Positions 19,976-27,269 of a DNA stretch of 64,000 bases are shown here, piece after piece. Each line of letters begins with the position of its first letter. Positions within the stretch are counted from its first letter, which is position 1. Origin of the DNA: CAVVIH01 sp963748295 (GTDB taxonomy: Bacteria > Acidobacteriota > Vicinamibacteria > Vicinamibacterales > 2-12-FULL-66-21); the NCBI GenBank assembly GCA_963748295.1, contig CAVVIH010000001.1, forward strand, positions 62,001 to 126,000. Direction: 5' to 3'. The position numbers and the translations under genes were made by a program. The notes under the pieces were generated by a model. The model had not been told where the DNA came from and did no database searches. It was given only the letters and a program-made list of their open reading frames with translations.

Positions 19976-21006
19976 TACCGCTGCTGCCCTGCGCGAGGTG
20001 TGGCCGACGGATTCGCGGGGAAGGTGCCGGTCAGCGGCACGCCCATCGGTCCGACCGGGATGTACACCGTCGTGTGGTTGGGTGAGTTCACCATCAGCTT
20101 CTGTGCTTCGATGGCCTCGTGCTGAATGTAGAGCGGGCTCAACTGGCCCCGGATGATCTGCATCGCATTCGCGATGCCGGCGGCCTGCACCTCACGCTTC
20201 GTCCGCTCCTTGCGCTCGATCTCGATCTCGGTGTCCTTGCGCTCCAGTTCCTGCGTCGCGGCGAGCTTGCGCGAGACGGCGTCGGCAACCTCGGCCGGGT
20301 ACTGCACGTTGCCGACGACCACGCTGTTGATCACGAACGGGCTGGCGTTGGCGTATTCGCGGATGCGCGCCAGGACCGACTGGCCGATTGGAATCAACTC
20401 GTCCTTGACGGACAAGCCCTTGCGCCGCTGCACTTCGTCACGCGCGTACGTCCGCAGCGGCTCGCGGATGAAATGCGAATACGCGACCTGCACGATCGCG
20501 TCCGGATGCTTTTCGGTGTTGCCGTTGCTGACGGTCGTGCTGAATCGCTCCATGAAGAGCGGAATTCGGTCTTCGTCGACGCGCCAGACGGTATGGACGG
20601 CGAAGGAAATCTTGAGATTGTCGCGGCTGAGCACCGTCTGATCGCCGTTGAAATCCTCGGTGTAGGTGTACGGCGTGACGCTGACGTTGGTGACGTCGAT
20701 CAGCCACGAGCGGCCTGTCGACGTCGGTCCCTTCTGGACGCCGTAGAACCGGCTCTTCCCGAAGACCGCGCCCTTGGTGAGATAGCCGACGTATCCGGCC
20801 GGAGTGTAGGGATTGCGCGAACCCATCAGCCAGACGATCGCGGCCGCGAAGGCGACTACGATCAGCAGGCTCGAAACGCCGCGGAAGAACAGGGATCGGA
20901 ATGCGACGGCATCGTCACCATCGCCACGTCGCGGGAGCAACACGGCAGGCCTCCACACGCCGGCGGGGTTAGCTGACGGGCTCGAGCTTGGAGTTGCTCT
21001 ATCCAC
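19975..21006 (-). CDS. SPFH/Band 7 (prohibitin-like) membrane protein
   Basis: About 343 residues with one transmembrane helix (around residues 43-62, SLLIVVAFAAAIVWLM), an SPFH domain (GYVGYLTKGAVFGKSRFYG through SVVVGNVQYP), a charged coiled-coil stretch rich in E and K (ELERKDTEIEIERKERTKRE), and a C-terminal tail with VYIPVGPMGVPL. Such proteins form oligomeric scaffolds that organise or stabilise membrane proteins. The start is taken as GTG 21006. A later start close to the membrane helix is possible. One-base overlap with kup argues that the scaffold serves the transporter. Confidence 0.83.
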   Translation of the reverse strand: MDRATPSSSPSANPAGVWRPAVLLPRRGDGDDAVAFRSLFFRGVSSLLIVVAFAAAIVWLMGSRNPYTPAGYVGYLTKGAVFGKSRFYGVQKGPTSTGRSWLIDVTNVSVTPYTYTEDFNGDQTVLSRDNLKISFAVHTVWRVDEDRIPLFMERFSTTVSNGNTEKHPDAIVQVAYSHFIREPLRTYARDEVQRRKGLSVKDELIPIGQSVLARIREYANASPFVINSVVVGNVQYPAEVADAVSRKLAATQELERKDTEIEIERKERTKREVQAAGIANAMQIIRGQLSPLYIQHEAIEAQKLMVNSPNHTTVYIPVGPMGVPLTGTFPANPSATPRAGQQR

Positions 21007-21165
21007 GTTGCCGTTGCCGGCTCAGTGGAATTCGCCCCGGTGCGCGGTGATTCGCGCCTTGGGTCCCCCGCGACGCTCGTCGCGTCTTAGGCGTACCCTC
21101 GAACATACGCCTGCGCCGACCCCCCCGTCAAGTTGAGCTCCCCTGGAGTTTGCTACTCTCTTCCG

Positions 21166-21639
21166 ATGAACGCTCACGAATTCCTGGTGTCGCCGATTGG
21201 CTATCTGGCGCCCGACAAACTGCTCGACGGCATCGACGCAGGTGATGCCGAGCGCCGGATCAAAGACGGTCTTCATTCGGTGGCCGAGATCGTCGCGCAC
21301 CTCAGCTTCTGGCAGGACTGGTTCTACGCGCGGTGCACGAGTCAGTCGGCGCCGATGGTGACGACCGCCGCCGCGGGCTGGCCCGCGGTCGCGCCGGGGT
21401 CATGGCCGGACGTGCGTGCGCGATTTCTGAATCGGCTGCAGCAGCTCGCGGCGCTTGCCGACGGGGACGTCACCCGGCCGGTGACGCCGCCGATCGAGTT
21501 TCCTCCGCTGGCGCACTACACGATTGCAGACGCCTTGACTCACGTGGCCACACACAATGCGCATCACCTGGGGCAGGTGATTCTGCTGCGGCAGCTCGCG
21601 GGCACCTGGCCGCCGCCCGCGGGGAGCTGGACCTGGTAG
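21166..21639 (+). CDS. DinB/DfsB-family metal-dependent protein
   Basis: A 157-residue four-helix bundle of the DinB-like superfamily (thiol transferases and metal hydrolases, not DNA polymerase IV). Putative metal-ligand histidines are in EIVAHLSFWQDWF and THNAHHLGQVILLRQL, the arrangement usual for this family. ATG 21166 is chosen because similarity begins at MNAHEFL. The stop at 21639 runs directly into a CACGT-rich repeat. Confidence 0.8.
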   Translation: MNAHEFLVSPIGYLAPDKLLDGIDAGDAERRIKDGLHSVAEIVAHLSFWQDWFYARCTSQSAPMVTTAAAGWPAVAPGSWPDVRARFLNRLQQLAALADGDVTRPVTPPIEFPPLAHYTIADALTHVATHNAHHLGQVILLRQLAGTWPPPAGSWTW

Positions 21640-21715
21640 TCACGTGCTGCGTGCTACGACCGACGTGCGACGTGCGGCTTGTCACGTGCGATGTGCTGCT
21701 CACTTGTGCAGCACG
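21640..21715. repeat. CACGT-unit repeat cluster between convergent genes
   Basis: A dense run of overlapping CACGTGC/GACGTGC/CTACG-type units fills the gap between the DinB-like gene and the convergent glycosidase and slightly overlaps the end of the latter. The same family, in inverted orientation, occurs at 40320-40395. Compare TTGTCACGTGC here with GCACGTGACAA there. The unit is too irregular for a simple tandem repeat. Confidence 0.65.
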
Positions 21716-22933
21716 TCTTCGCGCCCTGATCGGATCTCCATCCAGTGCGCGGCAACGTCGAGCAGGTGCGCGTCAGGGGCCGGCGACACGGTCGCCTCAC
21801 CGCGCAGCTCGGCAGCGAGCAGCTCACGTTGTGATTCGAGCTCGCGCGCGAGAGGCTCGTAGATCTCGCGGTTCCCGGCGGCGTCGGGATAATCCCACAG
21901 GCCGTTGTGGCAGTGGCGGTCGTCCTCCCATCCCGGATGGTTCACGATCGGGTAGAGGCAGAGTCCATATACCGGTACGCCTTCGCGGATGGCGCGGCGC
22001 ACCTCGTATCCCATGTAGCGCAGCCATGCGGGTCTCGCCTGATCCTCGATCCCGGTTTCCGCGATGAAAAGCGGACGGCGATACCGCTCGTAAACCTCCT
22101 TCAGCATCTCCCAGACGGGACGGTATCGAGCGTGCGACGGCTCGATCATCGTCCCGTGCCCGCCGGGGTAGATCCATTGGTTGTGCACGTAATAGTTGAT
22201 GCCGATCGCGCCGAGGTAATCCTCGCGTCCGCCAAGCTCGGGGTGAGTGCGGCCGGCCATCATGTCGAGCGCCGCGTACTGCGCCTGGCGATGCGCTTCG
22301 GCAGGTCCGGCATCCTGCGGCCGATCGGGATGCGGAACGACGTTGATCATGGGCTCGGTGTGGACGATGCGGACGCCGGGGTTCACGGCGCGCATCGCTT
22401 CGATTGCGGCGATCGCCGCGCGCAGCAGTTGCATCTTCAGCTCGTCGCCCCGCCGCGAGGCAAACGGATTGAAGATGCCGACATCGCCTCCGGCCCACGC
22501 GAAGAACGAGATTTCGTTCACCGGCACGACCCACGGCGCGCCGTCGGTCTCACGCGTCGCCACCTCGGCGAACGCGCCGGCGAAGGCCGCGAACCGCGGC
22601 ACGAACGCGTCGCTGAAGATGTCGAGATCGTCGGGCCAGCCGTAGTGCAGCACATCCCAGATCACCTGTACGCCTGCCTCGCGGGCGGCCGCGAGCATCG
22701 GGACCACGCTGGAAAAGTCTGTACTTCCCTGGCGCGCGCTCGATCAGGTGCCATCGAAGGCCGTCGCGCATCGTTTTCATCCCGACGTTCGCCAGCCGGT
22801 GGTAGTCGCCGAGCGCGAGGCGGTCGTGAGCGGTCGAGGCGATGACGTCGAGACGCCGGCCGGATCGGAGGCGGTGAGTGGAGCACTCGAAGCCGCCCAT
22901 GAAGAAGCTGCGAAAGGGCGAATCGTTCAACAC
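21700..22933 (-). CDS. GH1-like (beta-glucosidase clan) glycosidase, one frameshift
   Basis: About 410 residues with a TIM-barrel pattern. The N-terminal MGGFECSTHR starts like a retaining glycosidase. The predicted acid/base region is VPVNEISFFAWAGGD (NE), and the nucleophile region FIAETGIED (E-T/N-G). GINYYVHNQWIYPGG and YGLCLYPIVNHPGWEDD line the barrel. A break near 22725 separates the first ~65 residues (ending RAPGKY) from the remainder (VPMLAAAREAGVQVIWDVLHYGWPDD). Cytosolic, with no signal peptide. Substrate unknown. Confidence 0.72.
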
Positions 22934-22979
22934 CCCATCACATTACCGGGCCGCACAGGAAGTTGCGAGCTCTGCCAGC

Positions 22980-23571
22980 TTACTGCCACACGGACGCTTT
23001 CTTCGCCCACGCCGTATTCTGGAACCGCTCGCTGAAGAGCCGCGCGGTCTCCTTCAGCGCCGATGGATCGCCCGTGGCTTTGTAGCGTGAGACGCCGGCC
23101 CAGGTACTGCGCTTCGGCGGCCGCGTCGTTGGTCGGGTGCTCCTTCAGAATCTGATCGAACGACCGCGCCGCAGTCTGGTAATCCCCGTTCGCGAACGCG
23201 GCGTGCGCCGCGCCAAGCTGCAGCTGCGGCAGGAAGTCGTCGGCGGGCAGAAACCCTTCGATGCGGTGACGTTCCTGTCCGTTCGCGTCAACGATCAGCG
23301 TGGTGGGCGTCCACTGCGCGCCGTAGCGCTCACCAAGCTGCTTGAACGCGGCGGCGTTCTCCTTGACGTGCGCCCGCACCGGCACGAACGATTCGTTCAC
23401 CAGCCGGACGACCCGCGGATCCGTGTACACCTCGGCATCCAGCCGAGCGCAGCCGCTTCACATCGGCGCGGCGCTGAAGTCGAGCAGCACCGCCTTGTTC
23501 TCCTTTTTCGCGTCCGCCAGCGCGGCATCCAGATCCTGTCCCCACGTAATCTCATTGGCCTTGACCGCCAT
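22980..23571 (-). CDS. Thioredoxin-like protein, candidate selenoprotein (in-frame TGA at the redox motif)
   Basis: The frame runs MAVKANEITWGQDLDAAL through VLLDFSAAPM, meets TGA (23458-23460, codon 38), and continues in the same frame as SGCARLDAEVYTDPRVV. The TGA replaces the first Cys of a C-x-x-C, giving U-S-G-C. The rest is typical of a thioredoxin fold: QWTPTTLIVDANGQE holds the cis-Pro, followed by a TPR-like C-terminal segment (GDYQTAARSFDQILKEHP). A hairpin of bacterial-SECIS type follows the TGA (separate entry). A true one-base break near 23095 shifts the last ~40 residues (KATGDPSALKETARLF to the TAA at 22980). A nonsense error is the alternative, but the other breaks here are indels, and a second gene in the window shows the same signature. 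Confidence 0.72.
23431..23460 (-). promoter_or_regulatory. Candidate bacterial SECIS hairpin with Sec TGA (thioredoxin-like gene)
   Basis: On the minus strand, TGA (23460-23458) is followed by 10 nt, the 5' stem CTCGGC, the loop TGGAT, and the perfectly paired 3' stem GCCGAG. The loop begins 16 nt after the TGA and contains GG. Both fall within what is known for bacterial SECIS elements, which lie just downstream of the UGA inside the coding region. The geometry is identical to that at 46452-46481. Confidence 0.62.
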
Positions 23572-23714
23572 GATTCGTCCTTTCCCGCCAAACCTGATCC
23601 GGTTCGGCGCGTCTAAACACCAGTATGGGACGAAGCGCCTCACGGGTCACATGAGCTAAGGACTCGGCGCTCGGCGTTGGGGGTGGGCGTCGGGCGCTCT
23701 GCAAGCTGGCGCAC

Positions 23715-23749
23715 AAAAAGAAAACGGCCGGCGTTGCCGCCGGCCGTTT
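23715..23749 (-). terminator. Intrinsic terminator (12-bp stem, T-tract on the minus strand)
   Basis: The arms 23722-23733 and 23738-23749 (AAACGGCCGGCG / CGCCGGCCGTTT) are perfectly complementary with a 4-nt loop. On the minus strand the stem is followed by TCTTTTTG, so it ends transcription coming from above 23750, before the thioredoxin-like gene. No T-tract follows on the plus strand. Confidence 0.8.
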
Positions 23750-23770
23750 CTGACGTGCTGGGGAGAAGTC

Positions 23771-23858
23771 TAGCGACTACTCCCGGTGGTGTTTGCCATG
23801 CATGCACCTCCCGGCCGCGACCATATGGTGGTGTCCCGGATGCGGAACGTGGTCGCTA
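23771..23858 (-). ncRNA. Candidate structured small RNA or leader with an 8-codon ORF
   Basis: A 7-bp pairing (TAGCGAC at 23858-23852 with GTCGCTA at 23777-23771, minus-strand sense) would enclose ~75 nt that contain a strong ribosome-binding sequence GGGAGG and the mini-ORF MHGKHHRE (ATG 23803-23801, TAG ending at 23777). The intrinsic terminator lies ~20 nt downstream. With no larger gene between this ribosome site and the terminator, the transcript would be a short stand-alone RNA or a histidine-rich peptide message. The identity is inference. No known RNA family was recognised. Confidence 0.35.
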
Positions 23859-23914
23859 ATGAGCCTTTTTTTGTGCCGCCGCAGATGCGGTCGGAGATCA
23901 CAGAATACCATGAC

Positions 23915-24020
23915 GCATCCGCGCCGATCCGCGTTTCGTTTTGATCCGCGCCGATCCGCGTTTCGTTTTGATCCGCGTGAATCCGCGTTTCGTGTTGGAT
24001 CCGTGTGAGTCCGCGTCTCG
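23915..24020. repeat. Tandem ATCCGCG repeat (~27-bp unit, about 4 copies)
   Basis: Units of the form gatccgcgccgatccgcg followed by tttcgttt repeat about four times with drift (later copies have gtgaatccgcg and gtgagtccgcg). The last ends at the AAGGAG ribosome site of the permease gene at 24033. It is the reverse complement of the ACGCGGAT array at 37895-38097, so both belong to one dispersed family. Confidence 0.8.
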
Positions 24021-24032
24021 AAGGAGTCCCTC

Positions 24033-26489
24033 ATGTCCCTCTTTCAGGATCTCCGCTACGCCTTCCGAACGCTGAAGCGCAGCCCGGGACTGACCTTCGT
24101 CATCGTCGCGTCGCTGGCGATTGGCATCGGCGCGAACACGGCAATCTTCAGCGTCGTCAACGCGCTGCTGCTGAAGCCGCTGCCGTATCCGGATCCCGAT
24201 CGGCTCGTCGTGCTGTGGCTGCGCTCGCCCGGCATCAACATCCCGCAGGACTGGCCGTCGCCGGGGCAGTACATCGACATCCAGAACGAGAACCACTCGT
24301 TCGAGGAGATGTCGATCTCGCAGGGCCGGGGCGGAACGCTGCTCGGTCTCGAGCTCCCCGAACGCGTCGAGGCGCTGCGGACCACGTCGAGTCTGTTCCA
24401 CCTGCTTGGCGCGCAGCCGCTGCACGGCCGGCTGCTGCTGCCCGAAGACGATCCGCCCGGAAAGCCGCCGGTGGCGGTGGTCAGCCACGCGTTCTGGACC
24501 CGCTTCCTCGACTCGGACCCGAACGCCGTCGGCAGAAGCATCACCTTGAATGGCATCGGTCCTGGCAGCGGCAACGACAAGAACCTGTTCACGGTGGTCG
24601 GCGTTCTGAGGCCGGATTTTCTGCTGAACGACGAAGTGATGCCGACGGTGGCGAGCATCCAGCGGATGGACGTCTTCCTGCCGCTGCAACTTCCCGCTGA
24701 TGCCGTGAACCGCCGCGGCGACGAGAACTACAACGTGATGGCGCGCCTCAAGCCTGGCGTCAGCGTCGAGCAGGCGCAGGCCGACATCAGCGTCATCGCC
24801 GCCCGCATTCGCGAAAAAGACCAGCGCGACAGGACCTTTACGATCAGTGTCGTCCCGCTGCTCGAGCAAGTGGTGGGGAACGTACGGCGCGCGGTGCTCG
24901 TCCTGCTCGGCTCCGTCACGCTCGTTCTGCTGATCGCGTGCGCCAACGTTGCGAATCTTCTGCTGACCCGCGCATCCGGACGCCACCGGGAGGTCGCGAT
25001 CCGGACCGCGCTCGGGGCCAACTGGTACCGGCTCGTCGGCCAGCTGCTCACCGAAAGCGTGCTCCTCGGATTGATCGGAGGCGCCGCCGGGCTGCTGATC
25101 GCGAAAGCCAGCCTGTACGTCGTCCGTACGATCAATCCGGGCAACATCCCGCGCCTGGATGCCATCACGATCGACGGTTCGGTGCTCATGTTTACGTTTG
25201 CCGTCTCGATCGCGACCGGCATCATCTTCGGTCTGGCGCCGGCATTGCGCGCGGCACGGCTCGACCTGAGCTCGGCGCTGAAGTCGGGGAGCCGCAACGT
25301 GCAGAGCGACGGCGGGTTCGGATCGCGCCGCCGCCTCCGCAGCCTGCTGGTCGTGTCCGAGGTGGCCATCTCGCTGATGCTCCTGATCGGCGCCGGGCTC
25401 CTGATTCGCAGCTTCGTGCGGCTGCAGGCGGTGTCGCCCGGCTTCAACGCCGAAAGCGTCATCTCGATGCGTGTTGGCGCAAGCGGCCGCCAGTTCCCGA
25501 ACCGCGAGGCGGCGGCGGAGTTCTTCCGGCAGTTCGGCGACAAGATGGCGGCGGTGCCCGGCGTCAAGGTCCGCGGCGGTGTCTCCTCGCTGCCGTTCAC
25601 CTCCTCGGTCGGCTGGGGATCGATCAGCGTCGAGGGATTCGTGCCGCAGCCCGGGCAGGAGCTGCAGGTGGATCAGCGTGCCGCGTCCTCGGACTATTTC
25701 CGCACCATGGAAATCCCGCTGGTGCGGGGACGGTTCTTCAACGATTTCGACGGGCTGCCGAACGCGGATCCGGTGGTGATCGTCGACGAGAAGTTCGCGC
25801 AGCGCTTCTGGCCGGGCCAGGATCCGATCGGCAGGCATGTCTGGAACGACCCGAAGCGTCAGATGACGATCGTCGGCGTCGTCGGCACCGTGAAGCAATA
25901 CGGGCTCGACGTCGACGGGCGCATTGTCGTCTATCGGCCGTCGCTCGGCTTGCTGCAGTATCAGGTCGCCCGGACGTCGTCCGATCCGGCGGCGGCCGCG
26001 CGCGCGATCGTCAGGGCGATTCAGTCGATCGATCCCACCATTCCCGTTTACGACATCCGGACGATGCAGGATCGGATGACGGACTCGATGGCGCGGCAGC
26101 GGTTCTCGATGATCATGCTGGGCGCCTTTGCCGCCTTCGCGCTGATTCTCGCGGCGGTTGGCGTCTATGGCGTGATGTCGTATCTGGTGACGCAGGGCAC
26201 GCACGACATCGGTGTACGGATGGCTCTTGGCGCGCAGCGCAGCTCAATCGTGAAAATGATTGTCCGGCACGGTGTAGAGCTGACCGGCCTTGGTATCGCC
26301 GCCGGGCTCGCCGGGGCGGTACTGCTGACGCGCGTCATGGCCACGCTGCTGTTCGGCGTGAGCGCGACCGATCCGATGACGTTCGTCGCCGTTCCGCTGC
26401 TGCTCGCGGTCATTGCCGTGCTCGCGAGCTATCTGCCTGCGCGGCGCGCCACCCGCGTCGATCCGGTAGTCGCACTGCGGGACGAGTGA
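24033..26489 (+). CDS. ADOP-type (acidobacterial duplicated orphan permease) MacB/FtsX-like ABC permease
   Basis: An 818-residue duplicated permease. The N-terminal helix is in SPGLTFVIVASLAIGIGANTAIFSVVNALLLKPLPYP, whose ALGIGANTAIFS-like block is typical of the family. A periplasmic MacB-PCD domain follows (~55-240), then three helices (~275-420), a second MacB-PCD domain (~450-640) and three final helices ending ARRATRVDPVVALRDE. No ATPase gene is adjacent, as is usual for this orphan family, which is expanded in Acidobacteria. ATG 24033 has an AAGGAG site. It probably exports, or signals about, cell-envelope compounds. Substrate unknown. Confidence 0.9.
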   Translation: MSLFQDLRYAFRTLKRSPGLTFVIVASLAIGIGANTAIFSVVNALLLKPLPYPDPDRLVVLWLRSPGINIPQDWPSPGQYIDIQNENHSFEEMSISQGRGGTLLGLELPERVEALRTTSSLFHLLGAQPLHGRLLLPEDDPPGKPPVAVVSHAFWTRFLDSDPNAVGRSITLNGIGPGSGNDKNLFTVVGVLRPDFLLNDEVMPTVASIQRMDVFLPLQLPADAVNRRGDENYNVMARLKPGVSVEQAQADISVIAARIREKDQRDRTFTISVVPLLEQVVGNVRRAVLVLLGSVTLVLLIACANVANLLLTRASGRHREVAIRTALGANWYRLVGQLLTESVLLGLIGGAAGLLIAKASLYVVRTINPGNIPRLDAITIDGSVLMFTFAVSIATGIIFGLAPALRAARLDLSSALKSGSRNVQSDGGFGSRRRLRSLLVVSEVAISLMLLIGAGLLIRSFVRLQAVSPGFNAESVISMRVGASGRQFPNREAAAEFFRQFGDKMAAVPGVKVRGGVSSLPFTSSVGWGSISVEGFVPQPGQELQVDQRAASSDYFRTMEIPLVRGRFFNDFDGLPNADPVVIVDEKFAQRFWPGQDPIGRHVWNDPKRQMTIVGVVGTVKQYGLDVDGRIVVYRPSLGLLQYQVARTSSDPAAAARAIVRAIQSIDPTIPVYDIRTMQDRMTDSMARQRFSMIMLGAFAAFALILAAVGVYGVMSYLVTQGTHDIGVRMALGAQRSSIVKMIVRHGVELTGLGIAAGLAGAVLLTRVMATLLFGVSATDPMTFVAVPLLLAVIAVLASYLPARRATRVDPVVALRDE

Positions 26490-26699
26490 GGAAAAAACTT
26501 CCGCGCGTGACACACGCGCGACATGTGGCGAAAACACGCACGCCTGGTCCTTAAGCTCGCAATCGGCGATTTCCCTGACGTTCTTCCAGTTCCGCTCGGA
26601 ATAAGGCTCCGCTCGCGCGGTGCGGGCATCGGTCTTGTGACTGCTCATGGCGCGCGCAATACCGCGCGCCGAACGATCATGGGAGTAGAACGAGCCACA

Positions 26700-27203
26700 A
26701 TGAAGAACGTAACCCTCGCAACACTGTTCGTGTTTCTCACCACACTGATGACACCGCCGGCCGTCGCGATTGCTGCGGCGCAGACTCAAGGGCAGCAGGC
26801 AGTAGCGGCGCCGTCGCTTGACATACCAGTCAGCGTACCGAACTTCACCGGCACTCTTACGTTGAAGCGCTTTACGGTCATCGATGGTGTGGTCAATGCG
26901 GTAGGCATGCTCGTAGGCACGGCGACGACGCCAACCGGCCCGGTGCCGATTGCGCGGACGGTGTCGATCCCGGTTGCGCTGGTGAATCCGGCGACGTGCG
27001 ACATCCTCCACCTGGAGCTCGGACCGCTCGATCTCGATCTCCTCGGGCTGGTCGTCCATCTCGACAAGATCGTGCTGGACATCGACGCACAGTCGGGTCC
27101 GGGCGATCTGCTTGGCAACCTGCTCTGCTCGGTTGCGGGTCTGCTGGACAACCCGGGCGGCCTGGCGCGGTTGCTCAACCAGATTCTTCAGATCCTCGGC
27201 TGA
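26700..27203 (+). CDS. Small secreted protein of unknown function
   Basis: A 167-residue protein with a signal peptide (MKNVTLATLFVFLTTLMTP, cleavage likely near AAAQ). The mature part has a beta-rich segment (GTLTLKRFTVIDGVVNAVG) and a conserved hydrophobic C-terminal block, CDILHLELGPLDLDLLGLVV and LLGNLLCSVAGLLDNPGG, with two cysteines that could pair. This pattern is familiar from uncharacterised exported proteins of Acidobacteria and Actinobacteria, but no function is known. ATG 26700 is preferred over 26679 because it places the signal peptide at the N-terminus. Confidence 0.65.
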   Translation: MKNVTLATLFVFLTTLMTPPAVAIAAAQTQGQQAVAAPSLDIPVSVPNFTGTLTLKRFTVIDGVVNAVGMLVGTATTPTGPVPIARTVSIPVALVNPATCDILHLELGPLDLDLLGLVVHLDKIVLDIDAQSGPGDLLGNLLCSVAGLLDNPGGLARLLNQILQILG

Positions 27204-27219
27204 CGAGGAGTAAGGCGGG

Positions 27220-27248
27220 GCAGACGCGCGTGCTGTGCGCGCGTCTGC
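27220..27248. terminator. Hairpin between convergent genes, probable bidirectional terminator
   Basis: Arms GCAGACGCGCG (27220-27230) and CGCGCGTCTGC (27238-27248) pair perfectly (11 bp) around a 7-nt loop. It lies between the stop of the secreted-protein gene and the 3' end of the TonB receptor gene on the other strand. No long T-tract follows, so termination efficiency is uncertain. Confidence 0.55.
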
Positions 27249-27269
27249 TTCCGATGTAACTGACCGCGA

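Noticed and set aside
21007..21165. Promoter with TTGAGC and TACTCT before the DinB-like gene
   Set aside because: Spacer is only 15 bp and would imply a leaderless mRNA. Evidence too weak.
23458..23460. Simple nonsense mutation or sequencing error in the thioredoxin-like gene
   Set aside because: Not excluded outright, but the position coincides with the catalytic Cys, a SECIS-like hairpin follows, and a second gene shows the same arrangement.
23898..26204. 768-codon open frame on the minus strand
   Set aside because: Antisense to the well-conserved ADOP permease. Composition is typical of complementary high-GC DNA, and its first part is the ATCCGCG repeat.
26490..26699. Gene between the permease and the small secreted protein
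   Set aside because: A frame extends upstream of 26700 but shows no conserved features or signal peptide. Nothing assignable in these 210 bases.
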